Shown here one piece after another: positions 34,576 to 46,400 of a DNA stretch of 64,000 nt (position 1 is the stretch's first letter; the number at the start of each line of letters is the position of its first letter). The notes beneath the pieces were generated by a model. The model saw only the letters and a program-made list of their open reading frames with translations. It did no database searches and had not been told where the DNA came from. The stretch spans positions 62,001 to 126,000 of the forward strand of contig CANNZV010001453.1 in the NCBI GenBank assembly GCA_947561585.1, in the 5' to 3' direction. The DNA is from Caprella mutica (lineage: Eukaryota; Arthropoda; Malacostraca; Amphipoda; Caprellidae). The position numbers and the translations under genes were made by a program.

Positions 34576-36440
34576 ACTAGTACAGTACCTGTTGTTCAAT
34601 CAGTGAGAGTTCAATTAATATTATTGGGGTTAAGATTATATTCAAATGCATATATAAACTGCGTCCATCGCTTTATTGCATATCACTATTTTGTGAATAA
34701 TTTTAATATTATTGATCGTACAGAAGTGAAACTTTGATCACTGGAAGATTGCATCTATGTTAGTATCTTGCTGAAATATTTTTTGAATCCATGAGAAAAA
34801 TGGAAAGTTATGGACGTTTATGTATTTCGAAGGCATTTTAACTGTCCATCGCTTTATTGCAGCTCTGTGAAAAGGCCAAAAACGGGCGATTAACTTCTAA
34901 CGGGAGGGTAAAAATTGTAGCAGATCCTGCAGAAGGGAGGACTCTTCTATATTTAGCTAAAGAACTTGGGAGAGATAAGAGAACAATAGTTTCTATTGTG
35001 GAAGATCCCTACACCAACCCAAGGAGAGAAGAGGGTACGAGGAGATGCTTTTTCCCCTCGAAATATGCGAAAACTACCCAGGCAGGTTATAAGGCAGCCT
35101 AATAACACTAGTGCCTCCATTTTCGACAAGGCTGTCATTGGTTATTCGTCCAAACAGTCTTTTTAGTTAGACGACAAGGAACTTGGAGCCCATTTCCAGG
35201 CCTCCTATGGACAAGACCCAAAAGGAAAAAGGCATTAGATGTACACAGATTTACATGAAGACAAACTTCCTACTTGTTCTTTTAACAGATGAGGAAAGAG
35301 CCACCCTTGATTGTCTGGATGGATGGGTTAAAGTTTGGATCCTACTGTAGCTGTTTATCCACACTGGTTTCGTTGTCAACAAGGAAGCGAGACTTAATGT
35401 TTTAAGTGGGCATCATTGGTGAAACGTTAATTGGCCCTTTCCGAGTACCAGAGGGTGTAAACCTAACAATCCAATACTACATTGCCTCTTTTGTTGAGTA
35501 CTTGTTCACTTAGCATAATAGTTTTCAATTATCTCGTTGGCAAAAGATGATTTTTTGCATTACTTCGCACAATCTCTTGCTTGAAGGGTTACAACTTCTT
35601 TCCTCATATCTCTGGGCATCAAATGAGAGACTCTCATGACTTGATTGCCTTGTTCTCTAGTCTTAAGCCCAATTGAGCATTTCTGACCGTTTCATTTGAG
35701 GCATTACATCAGGACTGTTTTGACGTAAGACTAATGACAGCCTTGTCAAATATGGAGGCACTAGTGTCATTTAGCTGCCTTTAGACCTGCCTACGTATTT
35801 TTCGCATATTTCGAGGGGAAATTCTTTTTCTCGTACCCTCATCTCTCCTTGGGTTTGTGTCTGGATTTTCCACAAACGAAACTATTGTTCTTTTAACCCT
35901 TCCAAGTTATAAAGCTAAATATAGAAGAGTCCTCCCTTCTGCAGGATCTGCTACAATTTTTACCCTCTCGGTAAAAGTTAATCGCCCATTTTTTGGCCTT
36001 TTCACAGAGCTGCAATAAAGCGACGGACAGTTAAAATGCCTTCAAAATACATAAACGTTCATAACTTTCCAATTTTCTCATGGATTCAAAAAATATTTCA
36101 GCAAAATACTAACTAAGAAGCAATCTTCCAGTGACCAAAGTTTCACTTCTGTACGATCAATATTATTAAAATTATTCACAAAATAGTTATCTGCAATAAA
36201 GCGATGGACGCAATTTATACAATATATTTAATTTATCAGAAATAGTATTTTTTTCACTTTTTAGGGTCAAAATTCTTATATTCTTAACTTTAGTGTGAGC
36301 CCCGTATCTATGATACTACAGCAAATTATTAGTTAATCTTTTCAATTAAAGTTTCTCTTATTTACACCAACATTATGAAGCGCTGTTGATAGAATGAGTT
36401 TAACTCATTTTGTGACACACGGACAGATGGACGGACGCGG
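34576..36440 (+). repeat. Dispersed GGACAGACG repeat, unit 3, Tc1-interrupted
   Basis: Unit start (AGTACAGTACCTGTTGTTCA) lies at 34579 and its end (GACACACGGACAGATGGACG) near 36414-36440. The Tc1-like element fills about 34650-36221. Confidence 0.7.
34650..36221 (+). mobile_element. Tc1-like element with about 0.5-kb inverted repeats
   Basis: The outer ends are TGCGTCCATCGCTTTATTGC and its inverse. Matching continues for about 500 bp on each side (to about 35160 and from about 35723), so nearly two thirds of the element is palindromic. The left arm holds an 81-codon frame at 34857-35102 with a helix-turn-helix look (LLYLAKELGRDKRTIVSIVE). The centre holds Tc1-type transposase fragments: LTDEERATLDCLDGW (about 35285-35330), including the first catalytic Asp, and a frameshifted IGPFRVPEGV-like piece at about 35430-35460. 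The second Asp (DNAPSH) and later region are not seen. The arms look like an inverted duplication of the element's own 5' part. Inactive. Confidence 0.75.
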
Positions 36441-36449
36441 CTATTGGAA

Positions 36450-37430
36450 AATGGTTACTTGATCGATGAACTTAAGCCGATATGAAACTGATATTATTTT
36501 ATAATTGATTTGATTATACAAATTAATGTATAAAAAAATGTTCATTCTTCACATCGTTAACATCTGAAAAAGGCACAATAATTTTGCTAGTCCATATCCC
36601 GATAGTCTGTAAAATTTTTAATTTTCTACTAATTTTTTTTTCAATTGAAATAAACCAATTGAGTCACCCTACACTTGTTACAGACACTAACTCAAGAATG
36701 TCCAGCCAGGTAACTTGAAATATTCTGGATACATTTAGGATTTTATCGATTACCAATCTAACCAAAATTGTCGATTACACCGATTCATTATTATTACTAA
36801 TAGCTCTTCAATTGAAGAGTAAAATAAATAAATAACATTATGAAAATTTAAAATTAAAATCGGGTAAAGGATCTATACACTTTAATCTAATTTGCCTTTT
36901 ATTGCAGTTTTATGGTAAATTAATTGATTAAAAGGTTTATTTACTACTTTGGATAAGAATTTTAATTATGTTCCTCATATTTTTTTAGTAATAATACAAA
37001 AGAAGTTTGGCCTGAAATTTGTATGTAAGTGCACACAATAATTGCCTTATATTTGATTTAAAGCGAAATTATCTAAATGGATAACGCTTGCTTTTATTTC
37101 TACTTCGTTTATACTTTCTTTAATATATATTATTTCTATTAATTCCTTTATTTGAAATAAGAAAACTTGAAATTATTTAACTTAACTTGCAGGTCATACA
37201 TTAAAATTGATCAAATACTGTTTATTCGAAATTGGAATTCTCTAAGAACGCTGAAAACAATCTAAAAATGACCCTCTGACGCAATATATATATGTTAATA
37301 GAATGGTCATTTATATTCCAATATTTCCTAATTAATAATTTGATGGTTAAATAAATTTGTTGATGAAATGTGTAAAGGTTTATGTCACAGCTTAATAATT
37401 TTGAAAAAGAAATCGTACTTATTGTAATGA
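36450..37430. other. AT-rich intergenic, no gene seen
   Basis: No ORF, RNA gene or clear repeat was recognised. Confidence 0.55.
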
Positions 37431-37435
37431 TGTTA

Positions 37436-37530
37436 AATATTTTAAAACTGGTCCAGGGACACTGCCACAAATTTGTAAGATTTAAAATTGGTCCAGGAAC
37501 ACTGCCACAAATTTGTAAGATTTAAAATTG
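37436..37530. repeat. Tandem duplication, about 45 bp x 2
   Basis: Two adjacent copies of a segment containing GGTCCAGGGACACTGCCACA and AATTTGTAAGATTTAAAA, differing by single bases. Confidence 0.85.
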
Positions 37531-37572
37531 ATTAGAAATTATAAAACCATGATTTGTAAAATTAGCATCATG

Positions 37573-38712
37573 CAGTGACTCTTTTCTCTGATAGTACATC
37601 ATCACAGTGACTCTTTTCTCTGATAGTACATCATCACAGTGACTCTTTTCTCTGATAGTACATCATCACAGTGACTCTTTTCTCTGATAGTACATCATCA
37701 CAGTGACTCTTTTCTCTGATAGTACATCATCACAGTGACTTTTTTCTCTGATAGTACATTATCACAGTGACTCTTTTCTCTGATAGTACATCATCACAGT
37801 GACTCTTTTCTCTGATAGTACATCATCACAGTGACTCTTTTCTCTGACAGTACATCATCACAGTGACTCTTTTCTCTGAAAGTACATCATCACAGTGACT
37901 CTTTTCTATGATAGTACATCATCACAGTGACTCTTTTCTCTGATAGTACATCATCACAGTGACTCTTTTCTCTGATAGTACATCATCACAGTGACTCTTT
38001 TCTCTGACAGTACATCATCACAGTGACTCTTTTCTCTGATAGTATATCATCACAGTGACTCTTTTCTCTGATAGTACATCATCACAGTGACTCTTTTCTC
38101 TGATAGTACATCATCACAGTGACTCTTTTCTCTGATAGTACATCATCACAGTGACTCTTCTCTGATAGTACATCATCACAGTGACTCTTTTCTCTGATAG
38201 TACATCATCACAGTGACTCTTTTCTCTGATAGTACATCATCACAGTGACTCTTTTCTCTGATAGTACATCATCACTGTGACTCTTTTCTCTGATAGTACA
38301 TCATCACAGTGACTCTTTTCTCTGATAGTACATCATCACTGTGACTCTTTTCTCTGATAGTACATCATCACAGTGACTCTTTTCTCTGATAGTACATCAT
38401 CACAGTGACTCTTTTCTCTGATAGTACATCATCACAGTGACTCTTTTCTCTGATAGTACATCATCACAGTGACTCTTTTCTCTGATAGTACATCATCACA
38501 GTGACTCTTTTCTCTGATAGTACATCATCACAGTGACTCTTTTCTCTGATAGTACATCATCACAGTGACTCTTTTCTCTGATAGTACATCATCACAGTGA
38601 CTCTTTTCTCTGATAGTACATCATCACAGTGACTCTTTTCTCTGATAGTACATCTTCACAGTGACTCTTTTCTCTGATAGTACATCATCACAGTGACTCT
38701 TTTCTCTGATAG
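37573..38712. repeat. 32-bp minisatellite (CAGTGACTCTTTTCTCTGAT core)
   Basis: About 35.6 copies with an exact 32-bp period (CAGTGACTCTTTTCTCTGAT then AGTACATCATCA). Very homogeneous; rare variants are GACAGT, ATCACTGTG, a TTATCA and one 2-bp deletion at about 38160. The period is not a multiple of three, so no long frame stays open. Confidence 0.97.
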
Positions 38713-40409
38713 TTCATTACTATTTCATATTATACATTATAAGTTACTATAGCATATAGTAATCACTCTTCTTTAGGTATATTGAAACTATATAACAGTG
38801 TGTGTGCTTATGATCGTGAGGTGTTACAAGTGTTCAGTCAAAGTTTGTGTATTTGTGAGACCAAATAAGACTCTCTCTCTCACTCCAGTGAAAATTGCGT
38901 ACAAATGTTACTCTTATTTGATCAGCTGCTCTAGGATAGGTACTGGTGATGACGTCACAGGCGCCCAACTTATTATGGTGGCAATAACGAGAATAATATA
39001 TTTCAAAATATTGCAGTTACTTTATGTGAACCGTTTTAGTGCTCTACTGATAATTTTAATCCTATTATTCTAATTTCTGTAGAAGAAAGTAGAAAAAAAT
39101 AGAGAATGAATGTTATCAGCAATAGGTAGGAGTTACCTAACTAATTTTTACAATTTTTGTATTAAATTTCAAAATATATTTAATAGATTAATTAATAATA
39201 GTAAACTATAAGATAGTGAGCTTAAATAGAAGATGGTATCCAACATAAAACAGTCAGTCATAAAAATCATTGCTGGGCCCATGTTTTCCACCCTTCTCCT
39301 GATGATGAATAGAAATATTTGTATTCGAAAGCTTGAAACCTGAAAAAAACTTTCAACATTGAGTTTAAATAACTTTTGATAATATGGATTTCTCGTTCAG
39401 TATGAATCTTTTCTATCATAATTATCTTTTTTCAGGCTCTATTTTTTTGTTTTTTATTTGAAAAAGGTTTTTTTTATTTTTTTATTAATTAAATTATTTT
39501 TTCTTATAAATTGACTTTAACTGATAACTAGTAATTTGACTCTTCAATTATGTTAATAATTTTTGTTGCGGACATTTACAAACTTTGAATCTAGTCTACC
39601 AATCTCCAAAAATTCGACTTGGAAGAAATAGCTATATATATGTAACCAGAATAATTGTAGATATGTTAAATCATATTAACTGCAATTAATTCACCATTAA
39701 ATTTAGACCGATAATATGTTCTTTAAACAAACCTTTTTATTGTTGTTGACAATATGAGATAGAGTAATATGATAGGTGTTATTTAATTAATTTGAAGAGG
39801 TCTCTCTTAAAAGTGATGAGCCTAGCTGTCGAATCCAAGTGAAGTAGAAGGAGGTACTCTAATTACGGCACTCGATACTCCGGATCTCTCATTAGCTTGT
39901 AATGAAGGATAGGATTGCTTCCGCCCCTCCATCAGTCAGCCTATTGGAGCTAGCAGAGAAGCTTACTTAGAGGCTCCAAACTCCCTGCTCCAGTTTTTCT
40001 CACTTGGAAATAATGGAGAGAAGTTTACCTAGAGGTTCCAAACTCCGTGCTTAGTTTATTCTTAATCGGAAATAAGGGAGAGAATCCCACAAATGGGGTA
40101 GAATTACGTTGTCTTACCTTATCCTGCTCCCGTATAATATAATTATTGATATTACTTCTAAAGTCTACATATACAATTTATGAAGTGTTTTGTTTTTATC
40201 AACACGTTTCACTTCATTTTTAAATGTGTTGGCAAATGATTGTTTCATTCAGTCTATTTGTCTCTTTTTCCTAATAGATGTGACTGTGAATCGAATATTA
40301 TCGTAGACTAATTTTTCACAATACAAATAATTTCTTCTACGTATAATTACCGACAACAGAATAATGCACTAACTGTATATCACAGTAACTACCTTCATAC
40401 TCACTTGAA
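38713..40409. other. Upstream region of the M2 peptidase gene
   Basis: Mostly AT-rich with no gene seen. At about 39950-40090 a segment of about 65 bp is tandemly duplicated (AGAGAAGCTTACTTAGAGG and AGAGAAGTTTACCTAGAGG). At 39299-39330 there is a hammerhead-like or Penelope-like motif, listed under findings. Some of this DNA must contain the promoter and 5' UTR of the downstream gene, but no element is clear. Confidence 0.5.
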
Positions 40410-43400
40410 ATGATTTTATTTATATATTTTTTCTCGATACTGTTCACTCTAGCATTCTTCTTCTTGGACCTGCGACTGATAGCGTCACTGACATCGTAAG
40501 TACACATTTGGTCTGACTGTTGATTATTCTTCAGCTGAAAGATATAATCCGCCTAATATGACCACATTTACCTTCTAAAAAGATCTGTTGACTTAAAATA
40601 CTAATTATAATTTGTCATGCAGAGACACCTTTCGCTGTTACATTTTGAAAATTATATTCACCTTTAAAAAAGAATAAAAATCAAGAAAGTATGAAATGAA
40701 TTTTTATTTAAAATATATCTTTTAAATAAGAAAGAGGTTTCTTAGGTTCAGTTGTACCTACGTAACTATTTCTTCCAATCAGCTTCCGTATCTATATATC
40801 ATATCTAAAATCTATTACAGGTTTGAAATAGAATTAGTTAATTAGTTATACAGCTGTAGTCTATAACTCTAGTGTAATAACTTACTTCATTGGTAATCAA
40901 ATCTATCTTTTTCAGGGTAAATGACTTCTTGCAAGAGTACGAATCTAACGTCACGCGTTTGAGTTATGACGCTATTTTGGCTGACTGGATTTATACCACA
41001 AATATAACTCTGCACAATGACAAAGCTAGTGTGAGTACATATATAAATACACTAGAACCTCCCCTTTCACTCTTTCTTAATTCGTCTTTTTAATTCGTGG
41101 TTTCGCAACTTTACCTGTCAATTCATATAATTTATTTTAATTCATGGTTTAAAAAATTAAAAACCATTTATGAAATAGTAAAAACGATTTATGAAAAGTG
41201 ATCTGGACACTCACCATACATAATGGTTTCTAATGTAAAATGTCATTTCTTGTTTGTTGTACGATCTCTCACGAATTAAGATGTTCCACTGTAATGGTTC
41301 TACCGGGACTAGGTAATTTGATCCCCCATATCAGGTGCTAGGTATTAGATGGATTTGTTATTATTCTATTTAAATATATTTTCCTTAGTGAAGAATTAAA
41401 CCTTTTCATTGTACTGCTTATGCCACATTGGATTTTATTAAATTTATGAAGTACTAAAATAATAATTTTTATTAATAAAAAATACTTTTGTGAAATTATC
41501 ACTAAATAAATTAATGCCTATTATCATTTATTTAATTTTCTTCATCTCTTGATGATAATTGAATGGTGTCATCTGTAATTACGTATATGTTTATATATAT
41601 TGAAAAACATTTTAATATTTGGTTAATTCAACTTTAATAATTGTAAGTTTTTATCATTGTAACAATATCTTTAAACAAAATCTCTTGGAAATTTTGATTC
41701 TAGGTTTCTAAATTTAGGTTGGTTATTAACTAATTTTCAAATTTGATTTACTAACTATACAGTATACATAGACTAATATTTTCCATATAATGTTGAGTTA
41801 ACTAGCTTTTGTCCTCAATAATTTTTTCACCAGAAATTTATCATTATGAATTTTTTCATAAATATAATATTTCACCTATGAGATAAAATTCTAAAAGTAT
41901 TCTCATTTATACATTTTAATAATTACTACAGATCGAAGCAAATATGTACCTGGACAACTACAAGTCAGAGGCTTACGAGAAATCCAAGCAGTTTAATTCC
42001 GAAGTAAAGTCACGAAACTTAGAATATTCTTTCGACATCAAGAGGCAACTGTCGATGATTGGTGAGGCTTCATTGGAAGAAGGAGAAATGAAGAGGCTGA
42101 ACAGTGTTCAAGGACACATTGCTGGCATATACGGGAGTGGAACAGTTTGCATGTACTTAGAGGATGGCGAGGTACAGTTAATATAATTTAACTAATCTTA
42201 TCAACTTTCAAAAAGGCTTGTTAGGTAGAATTAGTGAAAACTAATACAATTCATTTCTGAAGATAAACGACAAAACCATTTTAATTTAACGAAAATTCTA
42301 ATAGGTATATGTAGAAGTAATTAATTGTTGGAACATATTCTGCAAAAAGATGTTTAATATGGTATGGGTATTATTTCGGAATGGAATATTTTGGTTGTGC
42401 TGAAATTAGGTAGGGAGGAGTCAGATAGTAAGGCTACGTGTTAGTATAGGAGGATATTAAGAATTATTACTAAGAATATTAAGAATTTAATTATTCAATT
42501 ATCTTTAACCCTTGAAAGACTGATTGTGGAATTTAAGCTCGACAAACCGAATACTTTCCTTATAATAACACTTTTCCAATCAATCTTGGGTAAATAAAAT
42601 TTTGCATAATACATTAATATGATAAAAGCTAAACTGACAAAAAATCATATAATTCGAGCCGCTTGTTTCCTAAATATCATTGTTTAAAGAATCCTCTCAA
42701 ATTTTGTCAGTCTAATTAGGGTTAAAATCTAATCATTTGAAGATTTAATAATTTGAACATTTGATAATTTTTTTTAAAATAATTTTTTTTATTTTTTTTT
42801 GGAAACATTTGATAATTTTTTGAAATCATTTGATAATTTTTTGAAATTATTTGATAATTTTTTGAAATCATTTGACAATTTTTTGAAATCATTTGATAAT
42901 TTTTTTGAAATCATTTGACAATTTTTTTTAAATCATTTGATAATTTTTTGAAATCATTTGATAATTTTTTTAAATCATTTGATAATTTTTTTAAATCATT
43001 TGATAATTTGTTTATATTTGATTATTAGGTGAATTTTAAAGGTCCGCTCCAAGCGAATATTTTTATTGTTTTATTCAACGAGGCTAATCTTTCTTATCAT
43101 TTTGCTGCAAACCGCATCGAATTTGGTAGCATATTTTTAATTTTATATGATTTTAAAAGATTTTTATAATCAAAACTCTACAAAACCTATTTTACTTCCG
43201 ACTTACTAATTTAAGAAATTTTCAGCCTGAAGAAAAAGAATGTACACCATTTGTTTTGATTGTCAACTCGGTATTAGGTTTAATAAATCCATTTATTATT
43301 CGTGTAAAGGTATAAAATTGGATAAAACTTATTATTGAAACGTTTATATACTTTAGGTAACAATTAATATCTAAAATAATGACAGAAAACGCATGGTTTG

Positions 43401-46400
43401 TTTAAAAAATACAAATTTGTAATCAAAACAAAGAGTGTACAATCTTCTTCTTGAGCATCAGATTAGTGATTCGCTCAATTGTTGCTCACAGAGTACTAAA
43501 AAACTTTAAAAAACAAATTATAAACTATATACTGAACCGAATTGTATGCAGTTTGCAGAATAATGATCGTAGACCTTAGTTCTATAATATTAAGTTATAA
43601 ACTCAATTTTTTCCCGGAGCCTGGAGAGGACCTTTAAACTCTAATTAATTTTCAAGCATGATTTTCATGAGAAAGAAAGTGTTGCATGACATAATTTTAG
43701 ATCGGTCTGCATAATGTTATTAAGAATTTTTAGAGCAAGAGTCACGAGCAACACGAAATCAAAGTTTTTCCTCAAGAGTGGCCTCCTTGCCTACTTAATT
43801 TTTAGCGATTTACATTTAGTTAACCTTAATTTTTTGAAAGAATGAAAACAGTACTCTCAGTAGTAACTGTTGCTTTAGTCATGAATTAAAATTTACTTTC
43901 TGTGTTGAATAGTCTAAGTGCTTGGGTTTATCTTTATCTGGAGACTTAAAAATTCAGTTTGGTATTTCAATATCATATTATTCTAAACGTTAATATAATT
44001 CAATCTCTCTTTAACAATGCAAGTCTTTTAAAAAAAAATAGTTCATTCAATTTTATACCTTTACACGAATATTAAATGGATTTATTAAATCTAATACCTA
44101 GTTGACAATCAAAACAAATGGTGTACATTATTTTTCTTCAGGCTGAAAATTTCTTAAATTAGTAAGTCGGAAAGGTAGAAATAGGTTTTGTAGAGTTTTG
44201 ATTTTAAAAATCTTTAAAAGCATATAAAATGTAAAATACGCTACCAAATTCGATGCGGTTTGCAGCAAAATGATAAGAAACATTAGCCTCGTTATATAAA
44301 GCAATAAAAATATTTGCTTGGAGGGGACCTTTAAATTACTTCTAATCCTTACTCTCTGATTGATATTTTTGGGTTCTCAATAAACTGTTCATAAAAAAGA
44401 TTAATGTTTTCATGTGTTCATTCTTTTCTCCTGCGACATGATCACTTTTTGTTCAAATTTAAAGTGGTTTCTTCAGTTTTGAACTTATTACATTTGTCAA
44501 TTCGGTTTTATAGTTGGTGGAAATCTTTCCAGAAAGCCTTGTTCAAAATGAGGTTCCAGTGTTTAAAAAATTTGTCACAACAAAAACTCTTTGTTCTTTT
44601 GAAATCTGCATTTTGAGGGTTTCGAATAGGAGATACAAATTAATGGCGAGATAATTTTATAAAGATATCAATTTTATCTCAAAAACCAAATTTCAAATGG
44701 TAATTAATTTTTTTATTTTCTCTTATTTTTAACAAAAAATAGTAAAATTTATTATTTTTACATACATATAAAATGATTTATACCTCTTAAGATTTTTTTT
44801 CGTATATTTCGTCCTTGCGCAGGCCCTTTTTATTTACCTTTTTTTTAAATCGCTGCAGGATGTTTTTTTTGTAGTAACTCTTAATAGGTTATCAAGATTG
44901 ATGCAGAAAAAAGTAAATGAATAAAACTGTGATTTTAGAAATTTTCTAGCTTTGATAGTTTGTAAAATAAACTAGCTTGAAAATGGGTTTCCTTTTTTTT
45001 GCGCCACCCTGTATATGTGATATGTATAAAATTAAGAAATTTTCACTCATTTGATACAGGAATGCATGAAATTACAACCCGGTCTGACAAATATTATGGC
45101 TACTTCTAGAAATTACACACGTCTTGTTGAAGCCTGGCAGAAATGGCGAGATCAAGTTGGAAAAAAGGTGAGAATATTCGTGAAATTATTATAATATTTA
45201 CATACTGAAGACGGAGTTTATGATCCAACTATATCAATTTATTTTGTCAGATTAGACCTAAACTTTCGGAGCTGATTGAGCTGAAAAACAAGAGGGCTGA
45301 GCTGAACGGATACAAAGATTATGGGGAGCAAATGAGAGCACGGGTTTGTACATTCAGTTGTAAAATGTGAAAAGAGGTCATCCACAGTAGTTTATCGATA
45401 TTCCAATTGCGAGAATGATTTACACTAATGATTTTAAAAAGAACAGCATAGTCATCTACCTAAATATTACTAATGAGTTAAATCCTGAATATTTCAACTT
45501 ACCTGAATCTTATTGTTTATTTATAGTATGAAACAAATGGTTTCGAGATGAGGATGCAGCAACTCAATGATCAACTATCTCCATTGTATAAACTTGTGCA
45601 TGCCTACGTCAGAAAAAAGTTAAGAGATGTCTATTCCGAAGAGGTAAAATTGGTGTTGAAGATAAATATATGCATTATCTTTCAAACAAAATATTCTGTC
45701 TTTAGAATTGTTGGTTATTCTCATTAGATATCTTAATTAATTACTAAATTGTAGTCTACAGAGTTATTCACCATTTATTTTATTAATAATTTAAATTGTA
45801 TGCAGGTTATTCCAAGAGGTGGATTGATCCCTGCGTGTGTTTTTAGGAGATATGTGGGGCAGGTAGGTAAAATAGTAATTATACTATTTTTATCACCCTA
45901 ACACACTGATTATATGAATGACATAGATCGAAAATATTAGTAAATATAGGTTTTCATATCCTGTAGATTTTGGAAAGAAATTTTTGAGATTGTGGTGCCT
46001 TATCCTGATGTTCATTCCATCGACCCAACGAAGACCATGAAAGACAAAAACATTACAGTTAGACAGATGTACGAGATGGCGAACGAATTCTACACCTCTA
46101 TGGGTCTGAAGGTAAATATCAAATTATATGGCATTTCTTTTTGGAGTATGACAGGACATATCTAAAGAGAATGATACGATGTTTTAGCCTCTTCCCGACG
46201 AATTCTACGAGAAATCCATGCTAGTGAGACCAAATGATGACAGAGATGTAGTTTGTCATGGCACTGCTTGGGACTTCATGAATGGCAAAGACTTTAGGTA
46301 ATTTCAGATGACAATATTTCCCTAATTTATTAAAAATTTCATAATATTCAAGAAAAATGTATTCAATTGATTGGAAGCCTATCCAAAAATATTTCAATAT

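Larger units (their letters stand above)
42172..45059. other. Intron 3 of the M2 peptidase gene, packed with repeats
   Basis: The largest intron of the gene (2888 bp). It holds, in order, a tandem repeat of about 21 bp, a 594-bp TTAA-flanked MITE, a partial inverted MITE copy and a mariner fragment that ends only 48 bp before exon 4. These insertions account for most of its length. Confidence 0.75.

Noticed and set aside
37573..38712. Regular direct repeats suggesting a CRISPR-like array
   Set aside because: The units abut with no unique spacers, so this is a minisatellite. The same applies to the arrays at 24 kb and 61 kb.
38798..39073. A 91-codon Cys/Val-rich ORF after the 32-bp minisatellite
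   Set aside because: No homology I recognise, no exon signals and AT-rich flanks; treated as noise.
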